A stretch of 5,828 nt of DNA from Thermoplasmata archaeon (GCA_030042955.1 JASHYQ010000053.1:1-5828); one strand, 5' to 3'; shown: positions 1-5,113, numbered from the stretch's first letter. Notes: generated by a model not told the origin, from the sequence alone. Translations and numbers: made by a program.

Positions 1-199
1 CCACGGTCACGATCCCGCTCCCGGACCTGATGAGGCTGAGCTCGGAAAAGGCATGCACGTGGAGGCGGAAGCGAGTCCCCGGCTCGAGTCGGTAGAGCAT
101 GAGGCCCGTAGCGGGCCCCTCGACGAGAGGGCGGACCCGGAGACCGGGTGCGGGAGAGGTCCAGGAGGGCGCTGACTCCTTTCGGACCTCCTCCTCCAC
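1..199 (-). CDS. Cupin-domain protein, N-terminal part (runs off left edge)
   Basis: This is the first 66 codons of a minus-strand gene whose 3' part lies outside the window. The frame is open from a TAG at 233-235 to the edge and has no ATG before codon 34, so I chose the GTG at 197-199. Residues 41-60 fit the cupin motif 1 pattern G-x5-H-x-H-x3-E-x6-G exactly: G41, H47, H49, E53 and G60. The two histidines and the glutamate are the usual metal ligands of cupins. About 40 residues come before the motif, including a proline-rich stretch and then a beta-like segment (LMLYRLEPGTRF), as expected for the first strands of the barrel. Small single-domain cupins vary widely in role (isomerases, dioxygenases, sugar or regulator binding), so no substrate can be named. 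It lies 56 bases after the alpha/beta hydrolase gene on the same strand and may be co-transcribed with it. No clear ribosome binding site precedes the GTG, so the start is the least certain part. Confidence 0.8.
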   Translation of the reverse strand, partial: MEEEVRKESAPSWTSPAPGLRVRPLVEGPATGLMLYRLEPGTRFRLHVHAFSELSLIRSGSGIVTV

Positions 200-255
200 G
201 GGCAGCGAGAAGCGGGCTGGGGGTTCAAGTCGCTAGCGAAGGGACCGCTTCGGGG

Positions 256-1086
256 TCACGCCACCGGGACGTTCCGCTCCAGAAGGAAGGTAAGGAGCAG
301 CCCTACGTACTCCGCCGGGGAGGTCACGTGGGGCGCGTGGCCCGTCTTCGGGATCTCGCGGATCGTGGGGTTGGCCAGCTCGCTCGCCAGGCGGTCCTCG
401 ATCGTCCGGAGGAAACGAGGACTCTCGGCTCCGACCGTGAGGAGCGTAGGCACGAGGGTCTCCCGGAGGGAACCCGGGCGGGGTCGGAGGAAGTCCGGGT
501 CCTCGTACTCCTCCGCCCAGCGGTCGATGTAGCCGGCGAACGAGCGACGGGCGCTCTCCGGGAGACGATCCCACGCGCCGGGAGTGGTCGAGAAGACCTC
601 GACCACGTTCCGGGCAGCCCCCTCGCGGTCTCCCCGATGGACCTGCTCGATAATCTGCGCCGCCCCGCTCCGGAACATCTCCCATAGGCTGGCGGTTTCG
701 GGTCGGTCGGCGAGCAGCCCAAAGAACGGTGGCTCGTGCAACGAAAGGCTCCGGACGAACTCGGGTCGCTCGCTCGCGACCCGGAGCGCGACCACGGCCC
801 CGTACGAATGCCCGACCAGGTGGACCGGGTAAAAATCCGTCGCCTCCAGGAGCGCGATCAGGTCTTCAGTATCGGTGGCCACCGGGGAGGCCCGAGGTCC
901 GGGGGTGCTCCCTCCGAACCCTCGGCGGTCGTACGTCAGTACCGTGAGGCCTCGGGCCAGACCGGGGACGACCCGGGACCAGGTAGATGAGTCCACGAGG
1001 GACCCATGGATGAGGACGGCCGGGTCGCCGCGGGTCCCGTTTTGGTCGTAATGGAGCTGGATTCCGCGTACGTCGACCGTGGGCAT
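256..1086 (-). CDS. Alpha/beta-fold hydrolase
   Basis: A 276-residue single-domain alpha/beta hydrolase, the usual length for this family. In order: an N-terminal strand pair (residues 1-25), the oxyanion-hole HG at 27-28, the YDRRGFGGS segment at 52-60, the nucleophile elbow G-H-S-Y-G with Ser94, a helical cap at about 120-205, the strand TLLTVGAES at 214-222, and the catalytic histidine in TGHAPH (His250). The acid of the triad is not in its commonest form: where many relatives have Asp there is Glu221, or the acid may come from another strand. No signal peptide is seen, so it is probably cytoplasmic. The ATG start is supported by a strong ribosome binding site 7 bases upstream. Family members cleave esters, lactones, epoxides or C-C bonds, and the substrate cannot be told from this sequence. 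A cupin follows on the same strand, and the gene diverges from the 97-residue protein gene. Confidence 0.92.
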   Translation of the reverse strand: MPTVDVRGIQLHYDQNGTRGDPAVLIHGSLVDSSTWSRVVPGLARGLTVLTYDRRGFGGSTPGPRASPVATDTEDLIALLEATDFYPVHLVGHSYGAVVALRVASERPEFVRSLSLHEPPFFGLLADRPETASLWEMFRSGAAQIIEQVHRGDREGAARNVVEVFSTTPGAWDRLPESARRSFAGYIDRWAEEYEDPDFLRPRPGSLRETLVPTLLTVGAESPRFLRTIEDRLASELANPTIREIPKTGHAPHVTSPAEYVGLLLTFLLERNVPVA

Positions 1087-1093
1087 GGACTGA

Positions 1094-1101
1094 CACCTCC
1101 T
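1094..1101 (-). promoter_or_regulatory. Ribosome binding site of the alpha/beta hydrolase
   Basis: On the minus strand this reads AGGAGGTG, a near-perfect anti-16S match, separated by 7 bases from the ATG at 1084-1086. It fixes that start and shows the hydrolase is translated from a leadered mRNA, unlike its divergent neighbour. Confidence 0.85.
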
Positions 1102-1170
1102 GACGGCCGTCGACCGACCTCGACCTCCGACTTAGCCGCTTGGGTGGCTGGGGCAGCCGTCCCGGAACCG

Positions 1171-1177
1171 TTTTAGA
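1171..1177 (+). promoter_or_regulatory. TATA-like box for the 97-residue protein gene
   Basis: TTTTAGA stands out from very GC-rich surroundings. Its centre is about 30 bases before the ATG at 1204. Archaeal TATA boxes sit roughly 25-30 bases before the transcription start, so the transcript would begin at or within a few bases of the ATG (leaderless). No ribosome binding site is present before this ATG, which agrees. The opposite strand reads TCTAAAA and could also serve the divergent hydrolase with a longer leader. Confidence 0.5.
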
Positions 1178-1203
1178 GACACCCCGGCGTCCGACGGGCT
1201 CCG

Positions 1204-1497
1204 ATGAGCCACCTGTTCCAGCGCCCGCTGTGCGACATGGGTATCGCCTACGATTACTCCTTCCGGCCCCTGGTAGGAGACCCCGACGCCGCCTCGGGCG
1301 GAGGGTGCGACGCCCGTCCTCACCGGGTCGAGCTCTACTCGGCCGCCGCCGACCCCCGGACCGCGCCCGACGAGTGGCGCCCGTTCTCCCTCTGCGACGA
1401 GCACGAGGGGCAGCTTCGCCAGTACGATGCTCGGCTGCGAGGCGAGGGCCGAGCGTCGCGGTTCCGGCCGTCGACCCCGCGTACCGCGAGGCCCTAA
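1204..1497 (+). CDS. Hypothetical 97-residue protein with possible Cys/His metal site
   Basis: I do not recognise a named family. The gene is supported by strong G/C preference at third codon positions throughout, a TATA-like box at leaderless distance, and placement just before the aldo-keto reductase. The protein has no signal peptide or membrane segment. Three cysteines are seen (Cys10, Cys35, Cys64). The stretch Cys35-x4-His40 and, after a beta-like VELYS and an acidic loop, Cys64-Asp-Glu-His67 could make a four-ligand zinc site. This layout, with a CDEH knuckle followed by a helix (about 66-80), is reminiscent of small treble-clef or zinc-ribbon-like archaeal proteins, but that is inference from pattern only. 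The C-terminal 20 residues are Arg/Pro-rich and probably disordered; a nucleic-acid or protein contact would be speculation. An internal ATG at codon 12 is an alternative start, but the promoter spacing favours 1204. Confidence 0.7.
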   Translation: MSHLFQRPLCDMGIAYDYSFRPLVGDPDAASGGGCDARPHRVELYSAAADPRTAPDEWRPFSLCDEHEGQLRQYDARLRGEGRASRFRPSTPRTARP

Positions 1498-1500
1498 AAC
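1494..1500 (+). promoter_or_regulatory. TATA-like box for the aldo-keto reductase, overlapping a stop codon
   Basis: CTAAAAC is centred about 24-27 bases before the reductase ATG at 1521, the spacing for a leaderless archaeal transcript. The box includes the TAA stop (1495-1497) of the upstream 97-residue gene. Only a weak GGTGGC lies directly against the ATG, too close to be a good ribosome binding site, which again suggests leaderless initiation. Confidence 0.45.
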
Positions 1501-1520
1501 CCGGTGACCATGCGGGTGGC

Positions 1521-2372
1521 ATGAACGAACCGGTCCCGGACGCGCCGGGCGCGGGATATCAACTGAACCAAGGCGCGGTGATCCCCTGCCTCGGTCTCGG
1601 CGTCTTTCAGGTCGAGCCGGGCGAAACGACTCGGCAGGCAGTCCGTTGGGCGCTCGCCGCCGGCTACCGCCACATCGACACCGCGAAAATGTACGGGAAC
1701 GAAGCGGATGTCGGCGAGGCGGTTCGGGCGAGCGGGCTCCCGCGCCGCGAGGTGTTCGTCACCACCAAGCTCTGGCACACCGACCACGGGTTCGACTCGG
1801 CGTTGGCCGCCTTCCGCGCGAGCCTCGGTCGCCTCAACCTCGGGTACGTCGACCTCTACCTGATCCATTGGCCGACGGCGCCGTCACCCGAGGCGCGACG
1901 GGATTCCTGGCGGGCGTTCGAACGGATCCAGACCGAGGGCCTCGCCCGCGCGATCGGGGTCAGCAACTACTCCGTCCGTCACCTCGAGGAGCTCCGGGAG
2001 CACTCGGACGTCGTCCCCGCGGTCGACCAGGTTGAGATGCATCCCTTCGTCTACGACCCCGACCTCTTGGCCTACTGCGGCCGCAAGGGGATCCGGGTCG
2101 AGGCGTACTCGCCGCTCACCCGCGGCCGGCAGCTGGGCCATCCGGCGTTCGCGGAGGTGGCGAAGGCCCACGACCGCTCGCCGGCCCAGGTACTGATCCG
2201 CTGGGGTTTGCAGCACGGCATGGTCGAGCTTCCTCGCTCCATCCGACAAGACCGGATCGTCGAGAACTCGCGGGTGTTCGACTTCTCCTTGACCACGGAC
2301 GAGATGACCCGCCTGGACGGCCTCCGGGGCGGCCCGCGGGTGACCGTTTGGAACCCAGCGGAGATCCCGTAA
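1521..2372 (+). CDS. Aldo-keto reductase (NAD(P)H-dependent oxidoreductase)
   Basis: A 283-residue (alpha/beta)8-barrel aldo-keto reductase, full length for the prokaryotic AKR5/2,5-diketo-gluconate-reductase-like group. The catalytic tetrad is complete: Asp53, Tyr58, Lys83, His116. Family signatures are present: GYRHIDTAKMYGNE at 48-61, the second-signature region around DLYLIHWP (111-118), GVSNY at 146-150 and Gln170 (nicotinamide contacts), and LPRS-x5-RIVEN at 237-249, which binds the cofactor phosphate. In that last motif the usual Lys of IPKS is Arg239, a conservative change that still suits NADPH. The enzyme reduces aldehydes or ketones to alcohols in the cytoplasm; the substrate is unknown. 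An upstream open frame would extend the protein to 1140, but it overlaps the real 97-residue gene, and barrel homology begins only after ATG 1521, so I reject the longer start. Likely leaderless from the box at 1494-1500. Confidence 0.95.
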   Translation: MNEPVPDAPGAGYQLNQGAVIPCLGLGVFQVEPGETTRQAVRWALAAGYRHIDTAKMYGNEADVGEAVRASGLPRREVFVTTKLWHTDHGFDSALAAFRASLGRLNLGYVDLYLIHWPTAPSPEARRDSWRAFERIQTEGLARAIGVSNYSVRHLEELREHSDVVPAVDQVEMHPFVYDPDLLAYCGRKGIRVEAYSPLTRGRQLGHPAFAEVAKAHDRSPAQVLIRWGLQHGMVELPRSIRQDRIVENSRVFDFSLTTDEMTRLDGLRGGPRVTVWNPAEIP

Positions 2373-2397
2373 CAGCGGTCGGCCGGTGCGGGGCCCG

Positions 2398-2414
2398 GAG
2401 GGCCTCCGGCCCTC
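2398..2414. repeat. Perfect 7-bp inverted repeat after the reductase gene
   Basis: GAGGGCC, a 3-base TCC loop, then GGCCCTC, located 26 bases after the reductase stop. The stem is all G/C except for one A-T pair, so it would fold in RNA. There is no T-tract after it (GAAATC follows), so it is not a standard terminator of either bacterial or archaeal type. It could protect the 3' end of the reductase mRNA or be a protein-binding palindrome upstream of the ferredoxin promoter. In GC-rich DNA it may also be chance. Confidence 0.4.
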
Positions 2415-2449
2415 GAAATCCACGCTCCCGGTGCTGCCGACCGCGTGCC

Positions 2450-2457
2450 ATAATATA
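2450..2457 (+). promoter_or_regulatory. TATA box of the ferredoxin gene
   Basis: ATAATATA is the clearest archaeal TATA box in the window, standing in GC-rich DNA. With the usual spacing of about 25-27 bases, transcription would start near 2480, which leaves a leader of roughly 9 bases before the ATG at 2489. This placement rules against the upstream in-frame GTG at 2468 as the start, since that codon would lie before the transcription start. Confidence 0.75.
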
Positions 2458-2488
2458 GTCACCGTCGGTGAGAGAATCAGGTCGAGCG

Positions 2489-2767
2489 ATGGTCAGCGTC
2501 GAGGTCGCCCACGAGAAGTGCACCGGATGCACCCACTGCCGTGATGTGTGCCCGGTGACGGTCTTCGAAATGCAGCCCCGCGAGAACTGGCCGACCGTGG
2601 TCGACGACCCCGCGGTCGCCGCCAAATTCCAGTTCCGTGCGGAGAAGTCCGCGGTCATCCACGGACCTGACTGCATCATGTGCGAGGCCTGCCTCTTCGA
2701 ATGCGAGGGGGAGTGCATCACGATCGTGGACGACGAAGGGAACGTCCACCAATCGACCTACAAGTAG
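2489..2767 (+). CDS. Ferredoxin, 2[4Fe-4S] type
   Basis: A 92-residue cytoplasmic electron carrier. The first cluster motif is canonical: Cys11-x2-Cys14-x2-Cys17-x3-Cys21-Pro. The second is Cys62-x2-Cys65-x2-Cys68-x3-Cys72, but it is followed by Glu73 rather than Pro, and a ninth cysteine, Cys76, comes four residues later. The 40-residue spacer between the motifs (22-61, including NWPTVVDD and a KFQFRAEK stretch) is longer than in the small clostridial type. Such proteins carry electrons for 2-oxoacid oxidoreductases, hydrogenases or other redox enzymes; no partner oxidoreductase subunit is adjacent here, so it is probably a free-standing carrier. The ATG at 2489 is chosen over GTG 2468 because of the TATA box position; a short AGGT lies 5 bases before the ATG. 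The preceding reductase uses NAD(P)H, so no functional link is implied. The gene converges on the DUF457 membrane protein with only 47 bases between them. Confidence 0.95.
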   Translation: MVSVEVAHEKCTGCTHCRDVCPVTVFEMQPRENWPTVVDDPAVAAKFQFRAEKSAVIHGPDCIMCEACLFECEGECITIVDDEGNVHQSTYK

Positions 2768-2814
2768 GCTGCTCAACCCTCCCTCGCCAGGCCGACGCAG
2801 ACCCCGGCGCTGGG

Positions 2815-3801
2815 CTAGACCCGGATGCCTTCGGGTTTGTAGAAGGCCGTTCGCACGATAGGTTCCCCGCCGAGATGCGGGAAGCGGACCCGGACGGCCA
2901 TCGCGCGTCCGAACGACGTGAACTCGAGCGAGTACCAGATGGCCTCCCAGTCGCCGCCCGCCCGCTCGAACGCTTCTCCGAAATGGTAGGTGTCGTCCAT
3001 CATCCGGCTCGCGCGTCGCGCCAGCGGGTACGACCAGTCGAGCGCCTCCGCCTTCGAGTGCGGCGTCTCCCCGGGGTGCGCGGTCGGCTGGGTGGAGGCC
3101 TCGACCGAGAACGGGCCGGCGACCAGGCCCCGCCCGAGCTGGTACTTCGCCCAGGTGGTCCGGACCCGCTCCGGGGTGCGCTCCTCGGCCAGCAGCAGCC
3201 AGGTGAACGGGTTTCCGGTCGGGATCGGGACGGCGTTCGGCGCGAGGGCGGCACGATGTCGGGTGATCAGGAACCGGCCGGCGAGCCGGATGGCGATGTA
3301 GGCGCCGTAGAACGCCATGAGGCCGTAGATGGTGAGCGAGTACACCGCGAACGGCACGTGGTTCCGCTCGACCCCGATGAGCACGTAGAACGACACGATC
3401 GAGACCCCCATCGTCAGGAAGTTGATCGCGCGGTCCGCGTCCAGCTCGAGGGGCGCGTTGGAGAACGGAAGGAGCGGAGGCACGGAGAAGTGCGTGAAGC
3501 CGTCCCCGAGCACGTGGGAGAGCCCCCCAGCCTCCATGATGAGGAAGTAGACGAGGGGCGCGCCCGGAGCGAGCATCGGGGCGACCACCGCGCCGACCAG
3601 GGCCACGATCGTCACCCCGAAGACCGAGTGGGTGATCCCGTGGTGCCGGAGGATCGGGAACCGCCGGGCGATGGGAAAGAAGAGGACGTCGGCGTCCGGC
3701 AGCCCTCCGGCGAGGGCGCCCGCCGCGAGGTAGGAAGGGTTCGGGCCGACGAGCCCGTACGTCAGGAGATAGGCGAGCAGGACGTGCGTGAAGAGGTCCA
3801 C
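2815..3801 (-). CDS. DUF457/YdjM-type membrane-bound metal-dependent hydrolase homologue
   Basis: A 328-residue polytopic membrane protein of the YdjM/YbcI (DUF457) family, predicted membrane metal-dependent hydrolases with no settled reaction. The conserved polar residues sit in or beside the membrane: His6, LPDAD with Asp36 and Asp38, HHGITHS with His53, His54 and His58, and SHVLGDGFTH with His96, Asp100 and Thr103, followed by PPLLPFS (108-114). Hydrophobic segments lie at about 3-18, 24-42, 60-78, 82-98, 126-144 and 150-171. A soluble tail of about 150 residues (176-328), rich in Trp, Arg and charged residues, makes it much longer than the roughly 200-residue bacterial relatives. The start is GTG at 3799-3801, needed to keep His6; no ribosome binding site is seen before it. 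It begins 15 bases after the aEF1B stop and in the same frame, so it is probably read from the same transcript. Confidence 0.88.
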   Translation of the reverse strand: MDLFTHVLLAYLLTYGLVGPNPSYLAAGALAGGLPDADVLFFPIARRFPILRHHGITHSVFGVTIVALVGAVVAPMLAPGAPLVYFLIMEAGGLSHVLGDGFTHFSVPPLLPFSNAPLELDADRAINFLTMGVSIVSFYVLIGVERNHVPFAVYSLTIYGLMAFYGAYIAIRLAGRFLITRHRAALAPNAVPIPTGNPFTWLLLAEERTPERVRTTWAKYQLGRGLVAGPFSVEASTQPTAHPGETPHSKAEALDWSYPLARRASRMMDDTYHFGEAFERAGGDWEAIWYSLEFTSFGRAMAVRVRFPHLGGEPIVRTAFYKPEGIRV

Positions 3802-3816
3802 GGCGGGGGGAGGCGT

Positions 3817-4083
3817 CTAGAGGAGCCCCTCTTCCATCACCTCGACCGACTCGACATGGGGGACCTTGGCGAGCGCCTGTTCGGTCGAGTCGAGGAGGCC
3901 GCCGGTGTCGGCCATGACGACGGAGACGAGGAGCGCCTTCAGCCCGAAGGCGATGTCCTTCACCTGCATGCCCCGGACCGCCACCCCGGTCGGGAGCGCG
4001 CCACGGACCCCCTCGGCAACCGCCCTCATGTCGGTTTCCACGCCCTGCGGCATCAGACGGAAGAGCACGGCGACCTGACCCAC
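3817..4083 (-). CDS. ef1b: Archaeal translation elongation factor 1-beta (aEF1B)
   Basis: An 88-residue protein, the normal length for the archaeal form, which corresponds to the C-terminal guanine-exchange domain of eukaryotic eEF1B. It promotes GDP/GTP exchange on aEF1A during elongation in the cytoplasm. The sequence shows the ferredoxin-like beta-alpha-beta layout: GQVAVLFRLMPQGVETDM at the start, the conserved core VRGMQVKDIAFGLKALLVSVVM (about 36-57), and the C-terminal strand VESVEVMEEGLL. The start is GTG, placed 5 bases after an AGGAGG, with the upstream zinc-ribbon stop codon inside that site, so the two are translated as a pair. This gene is the main proof that the DNA is archaeal. 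The DUF457 gene follows 15 bases downstream. Confidence 0.97.
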   Translation of the reverse strand: MGQVAVLFRLMPQGVETDMRAVAEGVRGALPTGVAVRGMQVKDIAFGLKALLVSVVMADTGGLLDSTEQALAKVPHVESVEVMEEGLL

Positions 4084-4088
4084 GCTCG

Positions 4089-4094
4089 CCTCCT
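4089..4094 (-). promoter_or_regulatory. Ribosome binding site of aEF1B overlapping the zinc-ribbon stop
   Basis: The minus strand reads AGGAGG, 5 bases before the GTG start of aEF1B. The TAG stop of the zinc-ribbon gene (4093-4095) forms the first bases of the site as TAGGAGG. It decides the GTG start and points to coupled translation of the two genes. Confidence 0.85.
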
Positions 4095-4266
4095 ACGGCC
4101 CTCGGAAGCCACACTTCGGGCACGTGTAGCCGACCGACTGGTCGCGGCAGCGCGCGCACCGCCCGATGACGACCTCGCCGCACGACGGGCAGGGGAACTG
4201 GGTCGCCCCGAGGCTGGGTACCGCGCGACCGCAGGAAGTGCACCGAAGGTCGACCTTGGATTGCAT
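4093..4266 (-). CDS. Small four-CxxC zinc-ribbon protein next to aEF1B
   Basis: A 57-residue protein with four CxxC knuckles: Cys9/Cys12, Cys26/Cys29, Cys37/Cys40 and Cys49/Cys52. Three of them are followed by Gly (TSCG, CPSCG, CPKCG), giving two predicted zinc sites. It matches the small archaeal zinc-finger proteins of the HVO_2753/DUF1610 type, which are widespread in Euryarchaeota and often lie directly before aEF1B. Their exact role is not settled; a link to translation or RNA is inferred from neighbourhood and fold. The ATG at 4264-4266 has no ribosome binding site before it and lies 22 bases after the stop of the surface-protein gene. It is either read from the upstream transcript or from an internal promoter (see the box at 4334-4343). 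Although very short, the cysteine pattern and the tight junction with aEF1B make it secure. Confidence 0.93.
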   Translation of the reverse strand: MQSKVDLRCTSCGRAVPSLGATQFPCPSCGEVVIGRCARCRDQSVGYTCPKCGFRGP

Positions 4267-4288
4267 GGCTGAGAGCGTCCGGGCCGCG

Positions 4289-5113
4289 CTACTTCTTCGT
4301 CGCGCCGCGCCGGCGCGCGCCCACCCGGGCGCCGAATATAAAGAGTACCCCGATGAAGGTCACGATGCCGAGGACGTACCAGACCGTGTAGCTCGGTGCG
4401 GGCCCCGGAATGTAGAACGACTGCGAGTACGTCGTCGACCCGTTGGCGAACTCGAGGAGCCCGTGAGCCTGGACCAGGGAGATCGAGAACGTGTGCCACC
4501 CGGAGGCGAGGCCGATGGTCGGGTACTGGAACGACAGGTTGTACGTCGCGTGGGCGAGGATGATGGGGACCGTCACGTTCCCGACCTGGGTCCCGTCGAG
4601 GTCGATGATTAGGGGGAACGGCTGCGCGCTCACGTTCGTCGGATTGACGATCACGGCCGCGACGACGTACGGCTGGACCACCTGGACCGTGTAGGTGAAG
4701 TTCAGCGTCGAGTTGGCCTTCGCGAGAACGCTCACGAGCTCCACGCTGATCGTGAGCGCCTGGGGGACCGTTCCCGCCTCGAGCAGCGGCCGCCCGGGGG
4801 CCCCGGCGACGATCGCGGCGGACTGCGGGGTGATCTGAACGCCGGTGGGCGAGGGACCCGTCACGCTGGCGTAGTAGGTGAGGTTCCCGACGATGGTCCC
4901 GTTCGGGGCGACGGCCGGCCCGCCGGTCGCCTGGATGAGGTACCGCTGGTTCGAGCCGGTCGAGAGGACGCTCGGGCCGGTGATGTTCCCCTTCAGCGGA
5001 GTGGTCTGGTCGGGGGTCACCCCGTGACTGGCCGGCGCTGCCGAGGCGGCCCCGACGCCGGTCCCGACCAGGAGGGCCAGGACGAGGAGCCACACGACCG
5101 GTCGCGGCGTCAT
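4289..5113 (-). CDS. Secreted, C-terminally anchored surface protein (unknown function)
   Basis: A 274-residue protein with no family I can name. It has a typical Sec signal peptide: Arg4, a hydrophobic core at 6-22, and a cleavage site after about ASA (23-25). The mature part is beta-rich, Thr/Val/Pro/Gly-rich and free of Cys, and looks like two immunoglobulin-like modules (about 35-150 and 155-235). Nine N-x-S/T sequons are seen (NIT, NGT, NLT, NST, NFT, NVS, NVT, NLS, NGS), suggesting heavy N-glycosylation outside the cell. A single membrane helix at about 242-261 is followed by a basic tail (RRR, KK), which anchors the protein with its bulk outside. The start overlaps the stop of the upstream surface-protein gene as ATGA and has its own GGAGGTG 9 bases before it, so the two are translated together. 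Cell-envelope structure, adhesion or substrate binding are all possible. Confidence 0.85.
   Translation of the reverse strand: MTPRPVVWLLVLALLVGTGVGAASAAPASHGVTPDQTTPLKGNITGPSVLSTGSNQRYLIQATGGPAVAPNGTIVGNLTYYASVTGPSPTGVQITPQSAAIVAGAPGRPLLEAGTVPQALTISVELVSVLAKANSTLNFTYTVQVVQPYVVAAVIVNPTNVSAQPFPLIIDLDGTQVGNVTVPIILAHATYNLSFQYPTIGLASGWHTFSISLVQAHGLLEFANGSTTYSQSFYIPGPAPSYTVWYVLGIVTFIGVLFIFGARVGARRRGATKK
4334..4343 (-). promoter_or_regulatory. Possible internal promoter (TATA-like) for the zinc ribbon-aEF1B pair
   Basis: The minus strand reads CTTTATATTC, an AT-rich island in GC-rich coding DNA. It encodes part of the final membrane helix of the surface protein (Leu-Phe-Ile-Phe) using TTT and ATA, codons that are rare in this window. 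With archaeal spacing, transcription would begin near 4311 and leave a leader of about 45 bases before the zinc-ribbon ATG. It would let the housekeeping translation genes be expressed apart from the surface proteins. Sequence match only; it may be just coding for Phe-Ile-Phe. Confidence 0.4.

Noticed and set aside
7..228. Minus-strand 73-codon frame at the left edge
   Set aside because: It overlaps the cupin frame in another phase and has a Ser/Pro/Arg-rich product without motif, whereas the cupin frame carries an exact motif 1.
1129..1137. Minus-strand GGCTAAGTC as a TATA box for the alpha/beta hydrolase
   Set aside because: The spacing would fit a 20-base leader with the ribosome binding site, but the match to a TATA box is too weak to list as a feature.
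1132..1404. Minus-strand frame of 90 codons antisense to the 97-residue gene
   Set aside because: Third-position G/C preference and promoter spacing favour the plus-strand gene; the antisense product shows no recognisable domain.
1140..1520. N-terminal extension of the aldo-keto reductase by 127 residues
   Set aside because: The extension is Arg/Pro-rich, runs through the 97-residue gene in a different frame, and lies outside the normal aldo-keto reductase barrel; the family match begins just after ATG 1521.
2768..2814. Terminator between the converging ferredoxin and DUF457 genes
   Set aside because: Only 47 bases separate the genes and I see no T-tract on either strand and no convincing stem-loop.
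2477..4243. Long minus-strand open frame of 588 codons in another frame
   Set aside because: It overlaps three well-supported genes in the correct frame plus the opposite-strand ferredoxin, and the product is Arg/Pro/Gly-rich with no family motif.
2680..4272. Long plus-strand open frame of 530 codons
   Set aside because: It lies antisense to the DUF457, aEF1B and zinc-ribbon genes, and its translation is a low-complexity run of Arg, Glu, Gly, Asp and Val typical of the reverse strand of GC-rich genes.
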